Origin: Photobacterium sp. Ph5
GTDB lineage: Bacteria; Pseudomonadota; Gammaproteobacteria; Enterobacterales; Vibrionaceae
DNA: 57,743 bases
NCBI RefSeq assembly: GCF_022129445.1
Contig: NZ_JADQAQ010000029.1
Location: forward strand, 1 to 57,743
Reading direction: 5' to 3'
This document shows positions 20,045 to 28,489 of this stretch, one piece after another (position 1 is the first letter of the stretch; every line of letters starts with the position of its first letter). The notes under the pieces are model-generated. The model saw only the letters and a list, made by a program, of their open reading frames with translations. It did no database searches and was not told the origin of the DNA. The position numbers were made by a program, and so were the translations under genes.

Positions 20045-20765
20045 TCAACTCAACTATACCTACTTACCTCAACGCAAAAATGAGGTTGCGATGGCGTTGA
20101 GCTTTGATGTTCAGCTTGAGCAGGGAGATATCGCCGCACTCATTGGCCCAAGTGGCGCAGGTAAAAGTACCTTATTAGCACTCATTGCTGGCTTTCTCGT
20201 CCCTGATAGCGGTGAGATCACCATTAATCGCAAATCTATCTGTCAGCTAGAGCCTGCACAACGCCCACTCTCGATGTTATTTCAAGAGCACAATTTATTT
20301 CCTCACCTCAGTGTGTTTGAAAATATTGCATTAGGTATCAACCCAAACCTTAAACTTACCGCAGAGCAAAAACAGCGAGTAATTAATTCAGCGAAACAAG
20401 TGGGGATTGATACCTATCTTGAGCGTTTACCTGAGCAGCTTTCTGGCGGGCAACGCCAACGAGTAGCGTTAGCGCGATGTTTATTACGAGAACGCCCTTT
20501 GCTGCTGCTTGATGAGCCATTTTCTGCCCTTGACCCTGCGTTGCGTATGGAAATGCTAAACCTCGTTAAACAATTAGCCACAACGCGTAATATGACGGTA
20601 TTGATGATCACTCATAGCCCTGAAGATGCCGAAAAGATTGCCAATAAATGTATTTTTATTAATGAAGGCACTATCAAAGCGGTAGGAGAAACTCGTGATG
20701 TTTTATCTAATCCCGTATTACCTGAACTTAAAAACTATCTCGGTTTACCCCTACAAGAAACATAA
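20031..20765 (+). CDS. thiQ: Thiamine ABC transporter, ATP-binding protein
   Basis: ThiQ powers thiamine uptake. The 244-residue ATPase shows Walker A GPSGAGKST near residue 38, a Q-loop (MLFQEHNLFPHLSV), signature LSGGQRQRVALARC, Walker B LLLLDEPFSALD and the switch His in MITHSPED. ATG 20031 overlaps the thiP end by 14 bases and has AAGGAG upstream. A longer in-frame start at 19983 is inside thiP and not needed. Confidence 0.96.
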   Translation: MLNINQLNYTYLPQRKNEVAMALSFDVQLEQGDIAALIGPSGAGKSTLLALIAGFLVPDSGEITINRKSICQLEPAQRPLSMLFQEHNLFPHLSVFENIALGINPNLKLTAEQKQRVINSAKQVGIDTYLERLPEQLSGGQRQRVALARCLLRERPLLLLDEPFSALDPALRMEMLNLVKQLATTRNMTVLMITHSPEDAEKIANKCIFINEGTIKAVGETRDVLSNPVLPELKNYLGLPLQET

Positions 20766-20796
20766 CCGCAGAATGCAATAAGTAACAACACAAACA

Positions 20797-20828
20797 AAAA
20801 AAGCGAGTACCCAATGTGCTCGCTTTTC
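20797..20828. terminator. Bidirectional terminator between thiQ and the PhoH-like gene
   Basis: A stem of AAAGCGAGTAC with GTGCTCGCTTT (one G-T pair) has A runs before and T runs after it, so it can end transcripts from both convergent genes. Confidence 0.85.
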
Positions 20829-20847
20829 TTATTCTTCTTGCTAGTGA

Positions 20848-22224
20848 TTAAAGATTTTCTTCGGCAAATTCCGCGAGGCGACTTCGAACCACCCCGTTGA
20901 GATAAATATTGGCGCTACCTTCAAAGTTTTTAAAGCGCTCAACAATATAGGTTAATCCCGAGGTTACTGGGGATAGATAGTTGGAATCAATTTGAGCAAG
21001 GTTACCCGAACACACAATTTTTGTGCCTTCACCACATCGAGTAATAATGGTTTTAATTTGTGACGCTGTTAAGTTTTGACATTCATCGAGTAAAACAAAG
21101 GCATTTTGAATAGAACGCCCTCTCATAAAGTTAATCGATTTAAATTGAATATTGGCTTTATCAAAAATGTACTTCATTGAGCCATCAGTACAAACATCAT
21201 GCTTATGAAGTGCTTCCATAGTATCGGTAACCGCCGCCAGCCATGGAATCATTTTTTCTTCTTCGGTCCCCGGTAGGAAACCAATCGACTCAGCGATTTC
21301 GGGTGTATTACGAGTGACAATAATTTTGTCATACATCCCTTTTTCAATCACCTGCTCCAGTGCTGCCGCCATCGCTAAAATGGTTTTACCACAGCCGGCA
21401 GGGCCAGTTAAGATCACTAAATCAATCCGAGGATCAAGCATTGCATCTAGCGCCATCCCCTGATAAATATTTTTAGGATTAACGCCCCAAGCTTGTCGAT
21501 GCATTAGTCGCTCTTGGCTAATGTCTTTAATGGTGACGCTTTCATCATCAATACTTTGAATTCTAGCGGCAAAATCATTGCCTTCATCCAGTAAATACTG
21601 ATTAACAAAGGGAGTTTCAAATAAGTTTTTAGGTAAGGTATGTAAGGTTGAGCGACCTTTATTTTCCGACTGACACTCAGCAACATTTTCCCAAAAATCG
21701 CCCTGATAGCGATGAAAGCCTTTGGTTAATAATGCGACATCATCAATCAATTGATCGGTACGATAATCATCAACATACAAGACACCTGCACCTTTGGCAC
21801 GCAGTCGCATGTTGATGTCTTTGGTCACTAATACGACAGAGCGTGGTGCATGTTTTTGTTGTAGAAAGAGAACGCTATTAAGAATACGATTGTCACCCGC
21901 CTTATCACTAAAGGCATGGACGGTTTGTTTTACTTCATAGTCAGCAAAAATAGCAATAGTACCGCTATGAGCCACTTTATCATTGAAAGGAATACCAGCC
22001 GAAATTTGCTCTGGTGGTGCATCGTGGAATATATCTTCAAGCGCACGTATCGCAACTCGCGCATCACGAGAAACATCACGCTTACTGTCTTTAATTCTGT
22101 CCAATTCTTCCAAAACCGTCATGGGAATAACCACGTCGTGTTCCTGAAAAGAAAAGAACGCCAGAGGTTCATGAAGCAGAATATTTGTATCAAGTACAAA
22201 CAGTTTCCGTTCGGCGTCGTCCAT
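20848..22224 (-). CDS. PIN-PhoH fusion protein (PhoH2-like RNA helicase/RNase)
   Basis: This 458-residue protein joins an N-terminal PIN nuclease domain (KLFVLDTNILLHEPLAFF with acidic residues; VLEELDRIK; GDNRILN; LVTKDINMRLRAKG) to a C-terminal PhoH ATPase (Walker A LTGPAGCGKT; IVTRNTPE; Walker B-like AFVLLDECQN; GSANI-type tail). PIN-PhoH proteins of this build have RNA helicase and RNase activity in other bacteria. The real target is unknown. ATG 22224 follows a near-perfect AAGGAGGT. It is divergent from rapA across a shared 320-base region. Confidence 0.92.
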   Translation of the reverse strand: MDDAERKLFVLDTNILLHEPLAFFSFQEHDVVIPMTVLEELDRIKDSKRDVSRDARVAIRALEDIFHDAPPEQISAGIPFNDKVAHSGTIAIFADYEVKQTVHAFSDKAGDNRILNSVLFLQQKHAPRSVVLVTKDINMRLRAKGAGVLYVDDYRTDQLIDDVALLTKGFHRYQGDFWENVAECQSENKGRSTLHTLPKNLFETPFVNQYLLDEGNDFAARIQSIDDESVTIKDISQERLMHRQAWGVNPKNIYQGMALDAMLDPRIDLVILTGPAGCGKTILAMAAALEQVIEKGMYDKIIVTRNTPEIAESIGFLPGTEEEKMIPWLAAVTDTMEALHKHDVCTDGSMKYIFDKANIQFKSINFMRGRSIQNAFVLLDECQNLTASQIKTIITRCGEGTKIVCSGNLAQIDSNYLSPVTSGLTYIVERFKNFEGSANIYLNGVVRSRLAEFAEENL

Positions 22225-22546
22225 AGGCACCTCCTTGGTAGTCTGGACAGCGATAATTAAGCTATCACTCTATTAGCTTACGTCAAAATTGCCCATCTGG
22301 TTTAATTATGACGTCTTTCCTATTAAGCCCTCGGTAGATGAAAGTTTTATTATGATTTTACTGTGACCGATTTTCATCACTTTCACCGTGACCTTAATCA
22401 CATCATGCAGTAACATGAGTCCCCTTTTTGAGCTATGCACAAATTTCAAATTCTAGCTTACACTTATCTTCAGTGTAGCTTATTAATACTTTGCACAGCT
22501 TATTGCAGTCTCTTTGATATCAAATAATTAGAAGGTTTCTACCACT
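22225..22546. other. Divergent promoter region phoH-like/rapA
   Basis: This stretch must hold both promoters. It includes the CRP-like site listed separately. An adjacent sequence TGTGACC at 22360-22370, followed by CATCAC, is a partial second copy. Confidence 0.5.
22387..22402. promoter_or_regulatory. Possible CRP-cAMP binding site
   Basis: CGTGA-CCTTAA-TCACA matches the TGTGA-N6-TCACA consensus at nine of ten positions. It lies about 160 bases from each divergent gene. This is a visual match only, and no scan of background frequency was done. Confidence 0.4.
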
Positions 22547-25465
22547 ATGCCATTTGCTTTGGGTCAACGTTGGATCAGTGATACAGAAAGTGATTTAGGT
22601 CTAGGTACCGTTGTCGCTCTTGAACCAAGAACGGTTACCTTGATGTTCCCCGCATCAGAAGAAAATCGCCTATATGCACGTAATGATGCCCCTGTTACCC
22701 GTGTCATGTTTAACGTTGGTGATGTGATTGAAAGCCATGAGGGTTGGTCACTAAAGGTAGAAGCGATCAACGAAGATAAAGGCGTGATCACCTACGTAGG
22801 TACGCGTACCGACACAGAAGAAGAAAATGTCGCGCTACGTGAACTTTTCTTAAGTCACCAAATTCGTTTCAATAAACCGCAAGATAAATTATTTGCCGGT
22901 CAAATTGATCGCATGGATCGTTTTGCACTGCGTTACCGCGCGCTGAAAAACCAATACGAGCAACTAAAAAGCCCATTACGTGGTTTATGCGGTATGCGCG
23001 CAGGTTTGATCCCACACCAGTTATATATTGCTCACGAAGTCGGTCGTCGCTATGCGCCACGCGTTCTACTGGCCGATGAAGTAGGTTTAGGTAAAACCAT
23101 TGAAGCGGGTATGATCATCCACCAGCAGGTGTTATCTGGCCGTGCTGAACGTATTCTGATTGTGGTACCTGAAACCCTACAACATCAATGGCTAGTTGAA
23201 ATGATGCGTCGTTTTAACCTGCACTTTTCTATCTTTGATGAAGAGCGTTGTGTTGAAGCATTTGCTGATGCTGCTAACCCATTTGATACTGCACAATATG
23301 TATTGTGTTCATTAGACTTTTTACGTAAAAGCCGTCGTCGTTTTGAACAAGCGCTTGATGCTGATTGGGATCTATTGGTTGTCGATGAAGCTCACCACCT
23401 TGAGTGGAGCGAAGATAAGCCTAGTCGTCAGTACCAAGTAATTGAAGCCTTAGCAGAAAAAACGCCAAGTGTGCTGCTACTGACAGCAACACCAGAGCAA
23501 TTAGGTCGTGAAAGCCACTTCGCACGCTTGCGTATTCTGGATCCTGACCGTTTTTACGACTTCGAAGCCTTTGTTGAAGAAGAGCGTCAATACGAACCCG
23601 TGGCTGATGCTGTAACCCAACTGCTTTCTGGTGAAAAACTGAATGATGATGCGAAAAACACCTTAACCGAGCTGTTATCTGAACAAGATATCGAGCCAAT
23701 GTTACGTGTGATCGAAGATTCAGCTCAAGACGATCCTGAAGCATTAGTGGCGCGTCATGAATTGATCAACAACCTGATGGATCGCCACGGTACAGGCCGC
23801 GTATTGTTCCGTAATACCCGTTCAGCAATCACAGGTTTCCCTCAGCGTCACCTGAATATGTACCCGTTAGCAATGCCAACCCAATACACCACAGCCATGC
23901 GCGTTGCGGCAATGATGGGCGGTAAAATAGGTGTCAACGAGAAAGCGATCAAGCTACTTTACCCTGAAGATATCTACCAAGAATTTGAAGGTGAATCAGC
24001 AACATGGTGGAACTTCGATCCTCGTGTTAACTGGCTACTTGATATGCTAAAAGCCAACCGTAACGAGAAGGTGTTGGTGATTTGTTCTCGTGCGCAAACC
24101 GCATTAACTTTAGAACAAGCATTACGTGAGCGTGAAGGCATCCGTGCTACCGTGTTCCACGAAGGTATGTCGATTATCGAACGTGATAAAGCGGCGGCTT
24201 ACTTTGCCCAAGAAGATGATGGTGCTCAGGTACTATTATGTTCTGAAATCGGCTCAGAAGGTCGTAACTTCCAGTTTGCAAACCAATTGGTAATGTTCGA
24301 TTTACCAAGTAACCCTGATCTACTTGAGCAACGTATTGGTCGTTTGGATCGTATTGGTCAAAAGCGTGAAATTGAAATTCATGTGCCTTACCTAGAAGGG
24401 ACTTCTCAAGCACTATTAGCCCGTTGGTTCAACGAAGGCTTAAATGCCTTTGAGGAAACCTGTCCGACAGGTCGTGCTGTCTATGAAGCGGTATGTGAAG
24501 ATCTGATCACCTTGCTTGCCAGTGACAAACACGATCTGGAAGCACTTGAATCGGTTATTCAGCGCAGTGCTGAAATGCACAATGAGCTTAAAACCAAGTT
24601 AGAGCAAGGTCGTGATCGCCTATTAGAAATTCATTCTAACGGGGGTGAAGAAGCTCAGCAGTTGGTTGAGAAGATCAGCGCTAAAGATGGTGATACTAAC
24701 CTTGTGACTTTCGCACTTGGCTTGTTTGATACCATTGGTTTAAACCAAGATGACAAAGGTGAAAACGCAATTGTTGTGACCCCATCAGAGCACATGATGG
24801 TGGCAAGCTATCCAGGGCTTCCTTACGACGGTTGTACCATCACTTTTGAACGTGATACTGCACTTTCTCGTGAAGATATCAACTTCATCAGCTGGGAACA
24901 CCCAATGATCCAAGGCGGTATTGAATTACTGCTAAGTGAAGGCGTGGGTACAACGGCAGTATCGTTGTTGAAAAACAAAGCACTCCCGGTTGGTACACTG
25001 CTACTTGAGCTTATCTATGTGGTTGACGCACAAGCACCTAAGCAATCAGGTATTGGTCGTTTCTTACCAAAGACACCAATCCGTATTTTGCTTGATGGTA
25101 AAGGTAATAACCTATCAGCTAACGTTGAATTTGAAGGCTTTAACCGCCAACTTAGCCCAGTCAATCGTCACCTTGGCAGTAAGCTCGTTAACTCGGTTCA
25201 AAAAGATATTCATACTCTGATTGAGCACGCAGAGCGCGAGATCAGCAAAGAGCTTGATGTCGTACGAAGCCAAGCACAAGCAGAAATGGAAAACACGTTG
25301 CGCGCTGAGCTTGATCGCCTCCAAGCCCTGAAAGCGGTTAATCCGAATATTCGTGATGACGAATTAGAGCTAATTGAAAGCCAAATCATTGAGTTAACTA
25401 ACTACATTGAAAAAGCACAAATCCAGCTTGATTCGCTGCGTTTGATCGTTGTTAGCCATAACTGA
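22547..25465 (+). CDS. rapA: RNA polymerase-associated protein RapA
   Basis: RapA (HepA) is a Swi2/Snf2 ATPase bound to RNA polymerase that recycles stalled polymerase after termination. The 972-residue product has the N-terminal Tudor-like RapA domain ([20 protein letters not shown]), then the helicase with Walker [13 protein letters not shown] ([10 protein letters not shown]) and TATPEQLG. It continues with helicase C motifs ([24 protein letters not shown]) and the RapA-specific C-terminal domains. Its length is close to the E. coli protein (968). AAGG precedes ATG 22547. rluA follows. Confidence 0.97.
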   Translation: MPFALGQRWISDTESDLGLGTVVALEPRTVTLMFPASEENRLYARNDAPVTRVMFNVGDVIESHEGWSLKVEAINEDKGVITYVGTRTDTEEENVALRELFLSHQIRFNKPQDKLFAGQIDRMDRFALRYRALKNQYEQLKSPLRGLCGMRAGLIPHQLYIAHEVGRRYAPRVLLADEVGLGKTIEAGMIIHQQVLSGRAERILIVVPETLQHQWLVEMMRRFNLHFSIFDEERCVEAFADAANPFDTAQYVLCSLDFLRKSRRRFEQALDADWDLLVVDEAHHLEWSEDKPSRQYQVIEALAEKTPSVLLLTATPEQLGRESHFARLRILDPDRFYDFEAFVEEERQYEPVADAVTQLLSGEKLNDDAKNTLTELLSEQDIEPMLRVIEDSAQDDPEALVARHELINNLMDRHGTGRVLFRNTRSAITGFPQRHLNMYPLAMPTQYTTAMRVAAMMGGKIGVNEKAIKLLYPEDIYQEFEGESATWWNFDPRVNWLLDMLKANRNEKVLVICSRAQTALTLEQALREREGIRATVFHEGMSIIERDKAAAYFAQEDDGAQVLLCSEIGSEGRNFQFANQLVMFDLPSNPDLLEQRIGRLDRIGQKREIEIHVPYLEGTSQALLARWFNEGLNAFEETCPTGRAVYEAVCEDLITLLASDKHDLEALESVIQRSAEMHNELKTKLEQGRDRLLEIHSNGGEEAQQLVEKISAKDGDTNLVTFALGLFDTIGLNQDDKGENAIVVTPSEHMMVASYPGLPYDGCTITFERDTALSREDINFISWEHPMIQGGIELLLSEGVGTTAVSLLKNKALPVGTLLLELIYVVDAQAPKQSGIGRFLPKTPIRILLDGKGNNLSANVEFEGFNRQLSPVNRHLGSKLVNSVQKDIHTLIEHAEREISKELDVVRSQAQAEMENTLRAELDRLQALKAVNPNIRDDELELIESQIIELTNYIEKAQIQLDSLRLIVVSHN

Positions 25466-25492
25466 TCAATAACTCATCATAACTAAATTAAG

Positions 25493-25528
25493 GCCGTGAA
25501 TATCATTACTGATATTCACGGCTTTTTT
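25493..25528 (+). terminator. rapA terminator
   Basis: GCCGTGAATATCA and TGATATTCACGGC form a perfect 13-bp stem with TTAC loop and T6 tail. Confidence 0.92.
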
Positions 25529-25617
25529 CTTTAATCGCATCAGCAAACATACCAATTTACTATTATTCATATTAGTATTCGCCCCGTTTTTATTCATACC
25601 TATCCTACGAGCGCATC

Positions 25618-26319
25618 ATGAAACCATTGCCAGTGTTGAACTACAATCCACCTATCGATCCATGGTTGGATACTCTTTTTCTTGATAGCGACATCATCGC
25701 CGTTAATAAGCCTGCTGGCATACTCTCAAACCCAGGACGTGCACCAGAGCATCACGACAGCATATTTGCTCGCGTTCTTGAAAAATACCCTAAGTCACAA
25801 ATTGTGCACCGTTTAGATATGGGGACATCAGGCTTAATTGTGCTGGCTCTAAACAAAAAAGCTGAGTGTCATTTAAAAGCCCAATTTCGTGAACGAGAAA
25901 CACAAAAAGTGTATTACGCCCGTGTCTGGGGACATATCGAACAAGACACAGGAACCGTGGATCTTCCCTTGATCTGTGATTGGCCTAACCGTCCACGTCA
26001 AAAAGTGTGTTTTGATGATGGCAAACCTTCTGTAACGCATTACGAAGTCTTAAGCCGTGATGAGCAAACAACTTTGGTCCGTTTACTGCCCGTAACAGGT
26101 CGCTCTCACCAATTGCGTGTTCACATGCAAGCATTAGGTCATCCGATTTTAGGCGATAAGTTTTATGCTAATGAGGAGGCTATGGCTGCCTCTCCTCGTT
26201 TACTGTTACACGCAGCAGAACTGACTTTTACACATCCAGGAAGTGATCAACCGATGCATTTGTTTGCCCCTTGTGAGTTTTATCCAGAAGCACCAACACA
26301 AACGATTTTTAGTAAATAA
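25618..26319 (+). CDS. rluA: Pseudouridine synthase RluA
   Basis: RluA makes pseudouridine 746 in 23S rRNA and 32 in several tRNAs in E. coli. The 233-residue single-domain protein has no S4 domain. It shows motif I (VNKPAGILSNPG), the catalytic HRLDMGTSGLIVLAL block with Asp, then LLPVTGRSHQLRVHMQALGHPILGD and LLLHAAELTFTHP. It shows the usual rapA-rluA gene order. ATG 25618 begins about 90 bases after the rapA terminator, so it probably has its own promoter. Confidence 0.95.
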   Translation: MKPLPVLNYNPPIDPWLDTLFLDSDIIAVNKPAGILSNPGRAPEHHDSIFARVLEKYPKSQIVHRLDMGTSGLIVLALNKKAECHLKAQFRERETQKVYYARVWGHIEQDTGTVDLPLICDWPNRPRQKVCFDDGKPSVTHYEVLSRDEQTTLVRLLPVTGRSHQLRVHMQALGHPILGDKFYANEEAMAASPRLLLHAAELTFTHPGSDQPMHLFAPCEFYPEAPTQTIFSK

Positions 26320-26367
26320 AACCACTGATAAATCAGAACTATCGCACGGAAGTTAGATCACGATAAA

Positions 26368-26421
26368 AAAGAATGCTAGCTTTGTTTTAACAAGCAAAAC
26401 CTAAACTAGCATTCTTCTTTT
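26368..26421 (+). terminator. rluA terminator
   Basis: AAGAATGCTAG (26369-26379) pairs with CTAGCATTCTT (26406-26416), with an inner GTTTT/AAAAC helix, then CTTTT. Confidence 0.8.
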
Positions 26422-26458
26422 CACACCAAACGGAACAAAGGTTCCATGGAGTCTAACA

Positions 26459-27412
26459 GTGGAACATATTGTATTTTTAGATCGCGCCACTATCCCAGCA
26501 CACATTGATATTCCTCGCCCACAATCTGATCATCAATGGGTTGAATATCAACGTACATCACCATCTCAAGTCATTGAACGTCTGCAACACGCAACTATCG
26601 CCATTTCTAATAAAGTCCAACTCACTGCCGATATTTTATCTCAACTACCAAACCTGAAATTTATTGCCATCGGTGCGACAGGAACCAATAACGTCGATGT
26701 CGATTACTGTCACCGCCATAACATTCTGGTTTCCAATATTCGAGGTTATGCGGCTCGCTCTGTCCCTGAACACGTGCTAGCAATGATCTTTGCACTAAAA
26801 CGTAATTTGATTGGCTATCAGCAAGATATCATCGCAGGCGAGTGGCAGAAGCAACAACAGTTCTGCTTTTTCACTCATCCAATTAGCGATATCGCAAGTT
26901 CAACAATAGGTATTATCGGTAAAGGCAGCCTAGGGATAGCAACAGCCAATCTAGCAACCGCGCTGGGGATGAAGGTGCTATTTGCAGAGCACAAGCACGT
27001 CACCACCTGTCGTGAAGGCTATACGCTGTTTAACGACGTATTACAGCAAGCCGATATCATCACCTTACATTGCCCGCTAACAGATACCACTGAAGATCTT
27101 ATTGCAAAAACAGAACTGACACAGATGAAACCTAACGCTATTTTGATCAATACCGGACGTGGTGGACTGGTGAATGAACAAGATTTAGTCGATGCATTGC
27201 TAGATAAAAAAATTGCGGGTGCTGGCTGTGATGTTTTTACTTCTGAGCCACCAACTAATGATAATCCATTATTACAACAGGCACATTTACCTAATCTATT
27301 ACTAACCCCACATGTTGCATGGGGATCTGATTCCGCGATTACAGCCTTGGTAAATCAGCTAATTGAAAATATTGATAGCTTTTGTAACAACAAACCGCAA
27401 AACCTCGTTTGA
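26459..27412 (+). CDS. D-isomer 2-hydroxyacid dehydrogenase (HprA-like)
   Basis: This 317-residue NAD(P)-dependent D-2-hydroxyacid dehydrogenase most resembles glycerate/hydroxypyruvate reductases. The dinucleotide loop is IGIIGKGSLGIATANLA. The catalytic Arg lies in NTGRGGLV, the Glu in DVFTSEPP and the His in LTPHVAWGS. The substrate-entry segment reads IGATGTNNVDVDY. Start is GTG 26459 with GGAG 7 bases upstream. It sits in a single-gene unit with terminators on both sides. Exact substrate unknown; D-glycerate or hydroxypyruvate is likely. Confidence 0.88.
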   Translation: MEHIVFLDRATIPAHIDIPRPQSDHQWVEYQRTSPSQVIERLQHATIAISNKVQLTADILSQLPNLKFIAIGATGTNNVDVDYCHRHNILVSNIRGYAARSVPEHVLAMIFALKRNLIGYQQDIIAGEWQKQQQFCFFTHPISDIASSTIGIIGKGSLGIATANLATALGMKVLFAEHKHVTTCREGYTLFNDVLQQADIITLHCPLTDTTEDLIAKTELTQMKPNAILINTGRGGLVNEQDLVDALLDKKIAGAGCDVFTSEPPTNDNPLLQQAHLPNLLLTPHVAWGSDSAITALVNQLIENIDSFCNNKPQNLV

Positions 27413-27427
27413 ATATCTCACCAATAA

Positions 27428-27452
27428 AAAAGCGAGCTCAAGGCTCGCTTCT
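27428..27452. terminator. Terminator between dehydrogenase gene and djlA
   Basis: AAGCGAGC and GCTCGCTT form an 8-bp stem with a TCAAG loop, with A-run on the left and T-rich right flank. It serves the two convergent genes. Confidence 0.75.
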
Positions 27453-27477
27453 ATTACTTTTCAACGCAGAATTTTGA

Positions 27478-28329
27478 TTATTTGAATCCTTTCTCTTTTC
27501 GGATCAAATCATAGGCAGCTTGTAGCTCTTGGGTTTTTTGCTTCGCTATTTCCATCATTTCTGGTGGTAACCCTTTCGCTGCGAGTTTATCTGGATGATG
27601 TTCATTCATCTGTTTACGATAAGCACGTTTCACATCTTGCGCAGAGGCATTTTCATCAACCCCTAACACATTGAACGCATCAGCTAATTGATCTCGGCTA
27701 GGGGGCGCTTGGAAACCACCGCCTTGTTGTTGATATTGCTGATGGAAACCACCTTGCTGAAAACGAAATGCCGCTTCTTGCATACGCAAGCGTTGTTCAA
27801 GCTGGGCTTCAGAAAAGCCAAGGTATCGCGCAATAATATGCAGTAACTGACGCTCTTTAGGATGTAATGAACCATCCGCAAATGCTGCTTGAATTTGTAA
27901 CTCTAAGAAAAACTGGAGTAAATCAGCACGTCGTGCACGGCTACGAACACGATTTAGCATCTCTTCTAATGGGAAGTTATCTTCTTTTCCTTCACGAAAC
28001 GCATTTTGCGCTTGAAGTCGAGGTTCACCTTGTAACCCCATTCGATCCATAATCGCACTTGCAACGCGAATTTCCTCTTTTGTTACATGTCCTTTCGCTT
28101 TTGCGACATGTCCCATTACTGCAAAACAAGCATGGAAAAACTCTGCTTGCAGCTCTGCGCTGCTGGCTCTGTTCTGACCAAAACCTGCAAAACCGCCATT
28201 CATCTGACGAGCATAAGCCTTATCAAACTGGTGACCAATAAATAAACCAATCAACAATCCAGGCAATTTTCCAATGGAGAGGCCAAGCAACGCACCAATG
28301 ATTTTTCCCCATATACCTGTCTTCTGCAT
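27478..28329 (-). CDS. djlA: DnaJ-like co-chaperone DjlA
   Basis: DjlA is an inner-membrane J-protein that activates DnaK and affects envelope-stress (Rcs) signalling. The 283-residue protein has an N-terminal glycine-rich membrane span (GKIIGALLGLSIGKLPGLLI) and a TerB-like central domain (residues 60-185). A glutamine-rich linker (QQGGFHQQYQQQGGGF) follows. The C-terminal J domain carries the essential HPD in MNEHHPDKLAAKG. It is divergent from lptD, as in many gammaproteobacteria. No frameshift or truncation is seen. Confidence 0.96.
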   Translation of the reverse strand: MQKTGIWGKIIGALLGLSIGKLPGLLIGLFIGHQFDKAYARQMNGGFAGFGQNRASSAELQAEFFHACFAVMGHVAKAKGHVTKEEIRVASAIMDRMGLQGEPRLQAQNAFREGKEDNFPLEEMLNRVRSRARRADLLQFFLELQIQAAFADGSLHPKERQLLHIIARYLGFSEAQLEQRLRMQEAAFRFQQGGFHQQYQQQGGGFQAPPSRDQLADAFNVLGVDENASAQDVKRAYRKQMNEHHPDKLAAKGLPPEMMEIAKQKTQELQAAYDLIRKEKGFK

Positions 28330-28489
28330 TCTATACTCTCTGGTAATTTGTTAAATTTTTTCAATGTTTACCCAACAGCATGCGCTGAAAAGATGCTGTC
28401 GCGTCGAATTTGCATTATGATAGCTGTCATTTATCGGGAATGCTTGTAAAAAGCGCAATTATTCGCCTTGCTCTCAAACTGATACAGGA

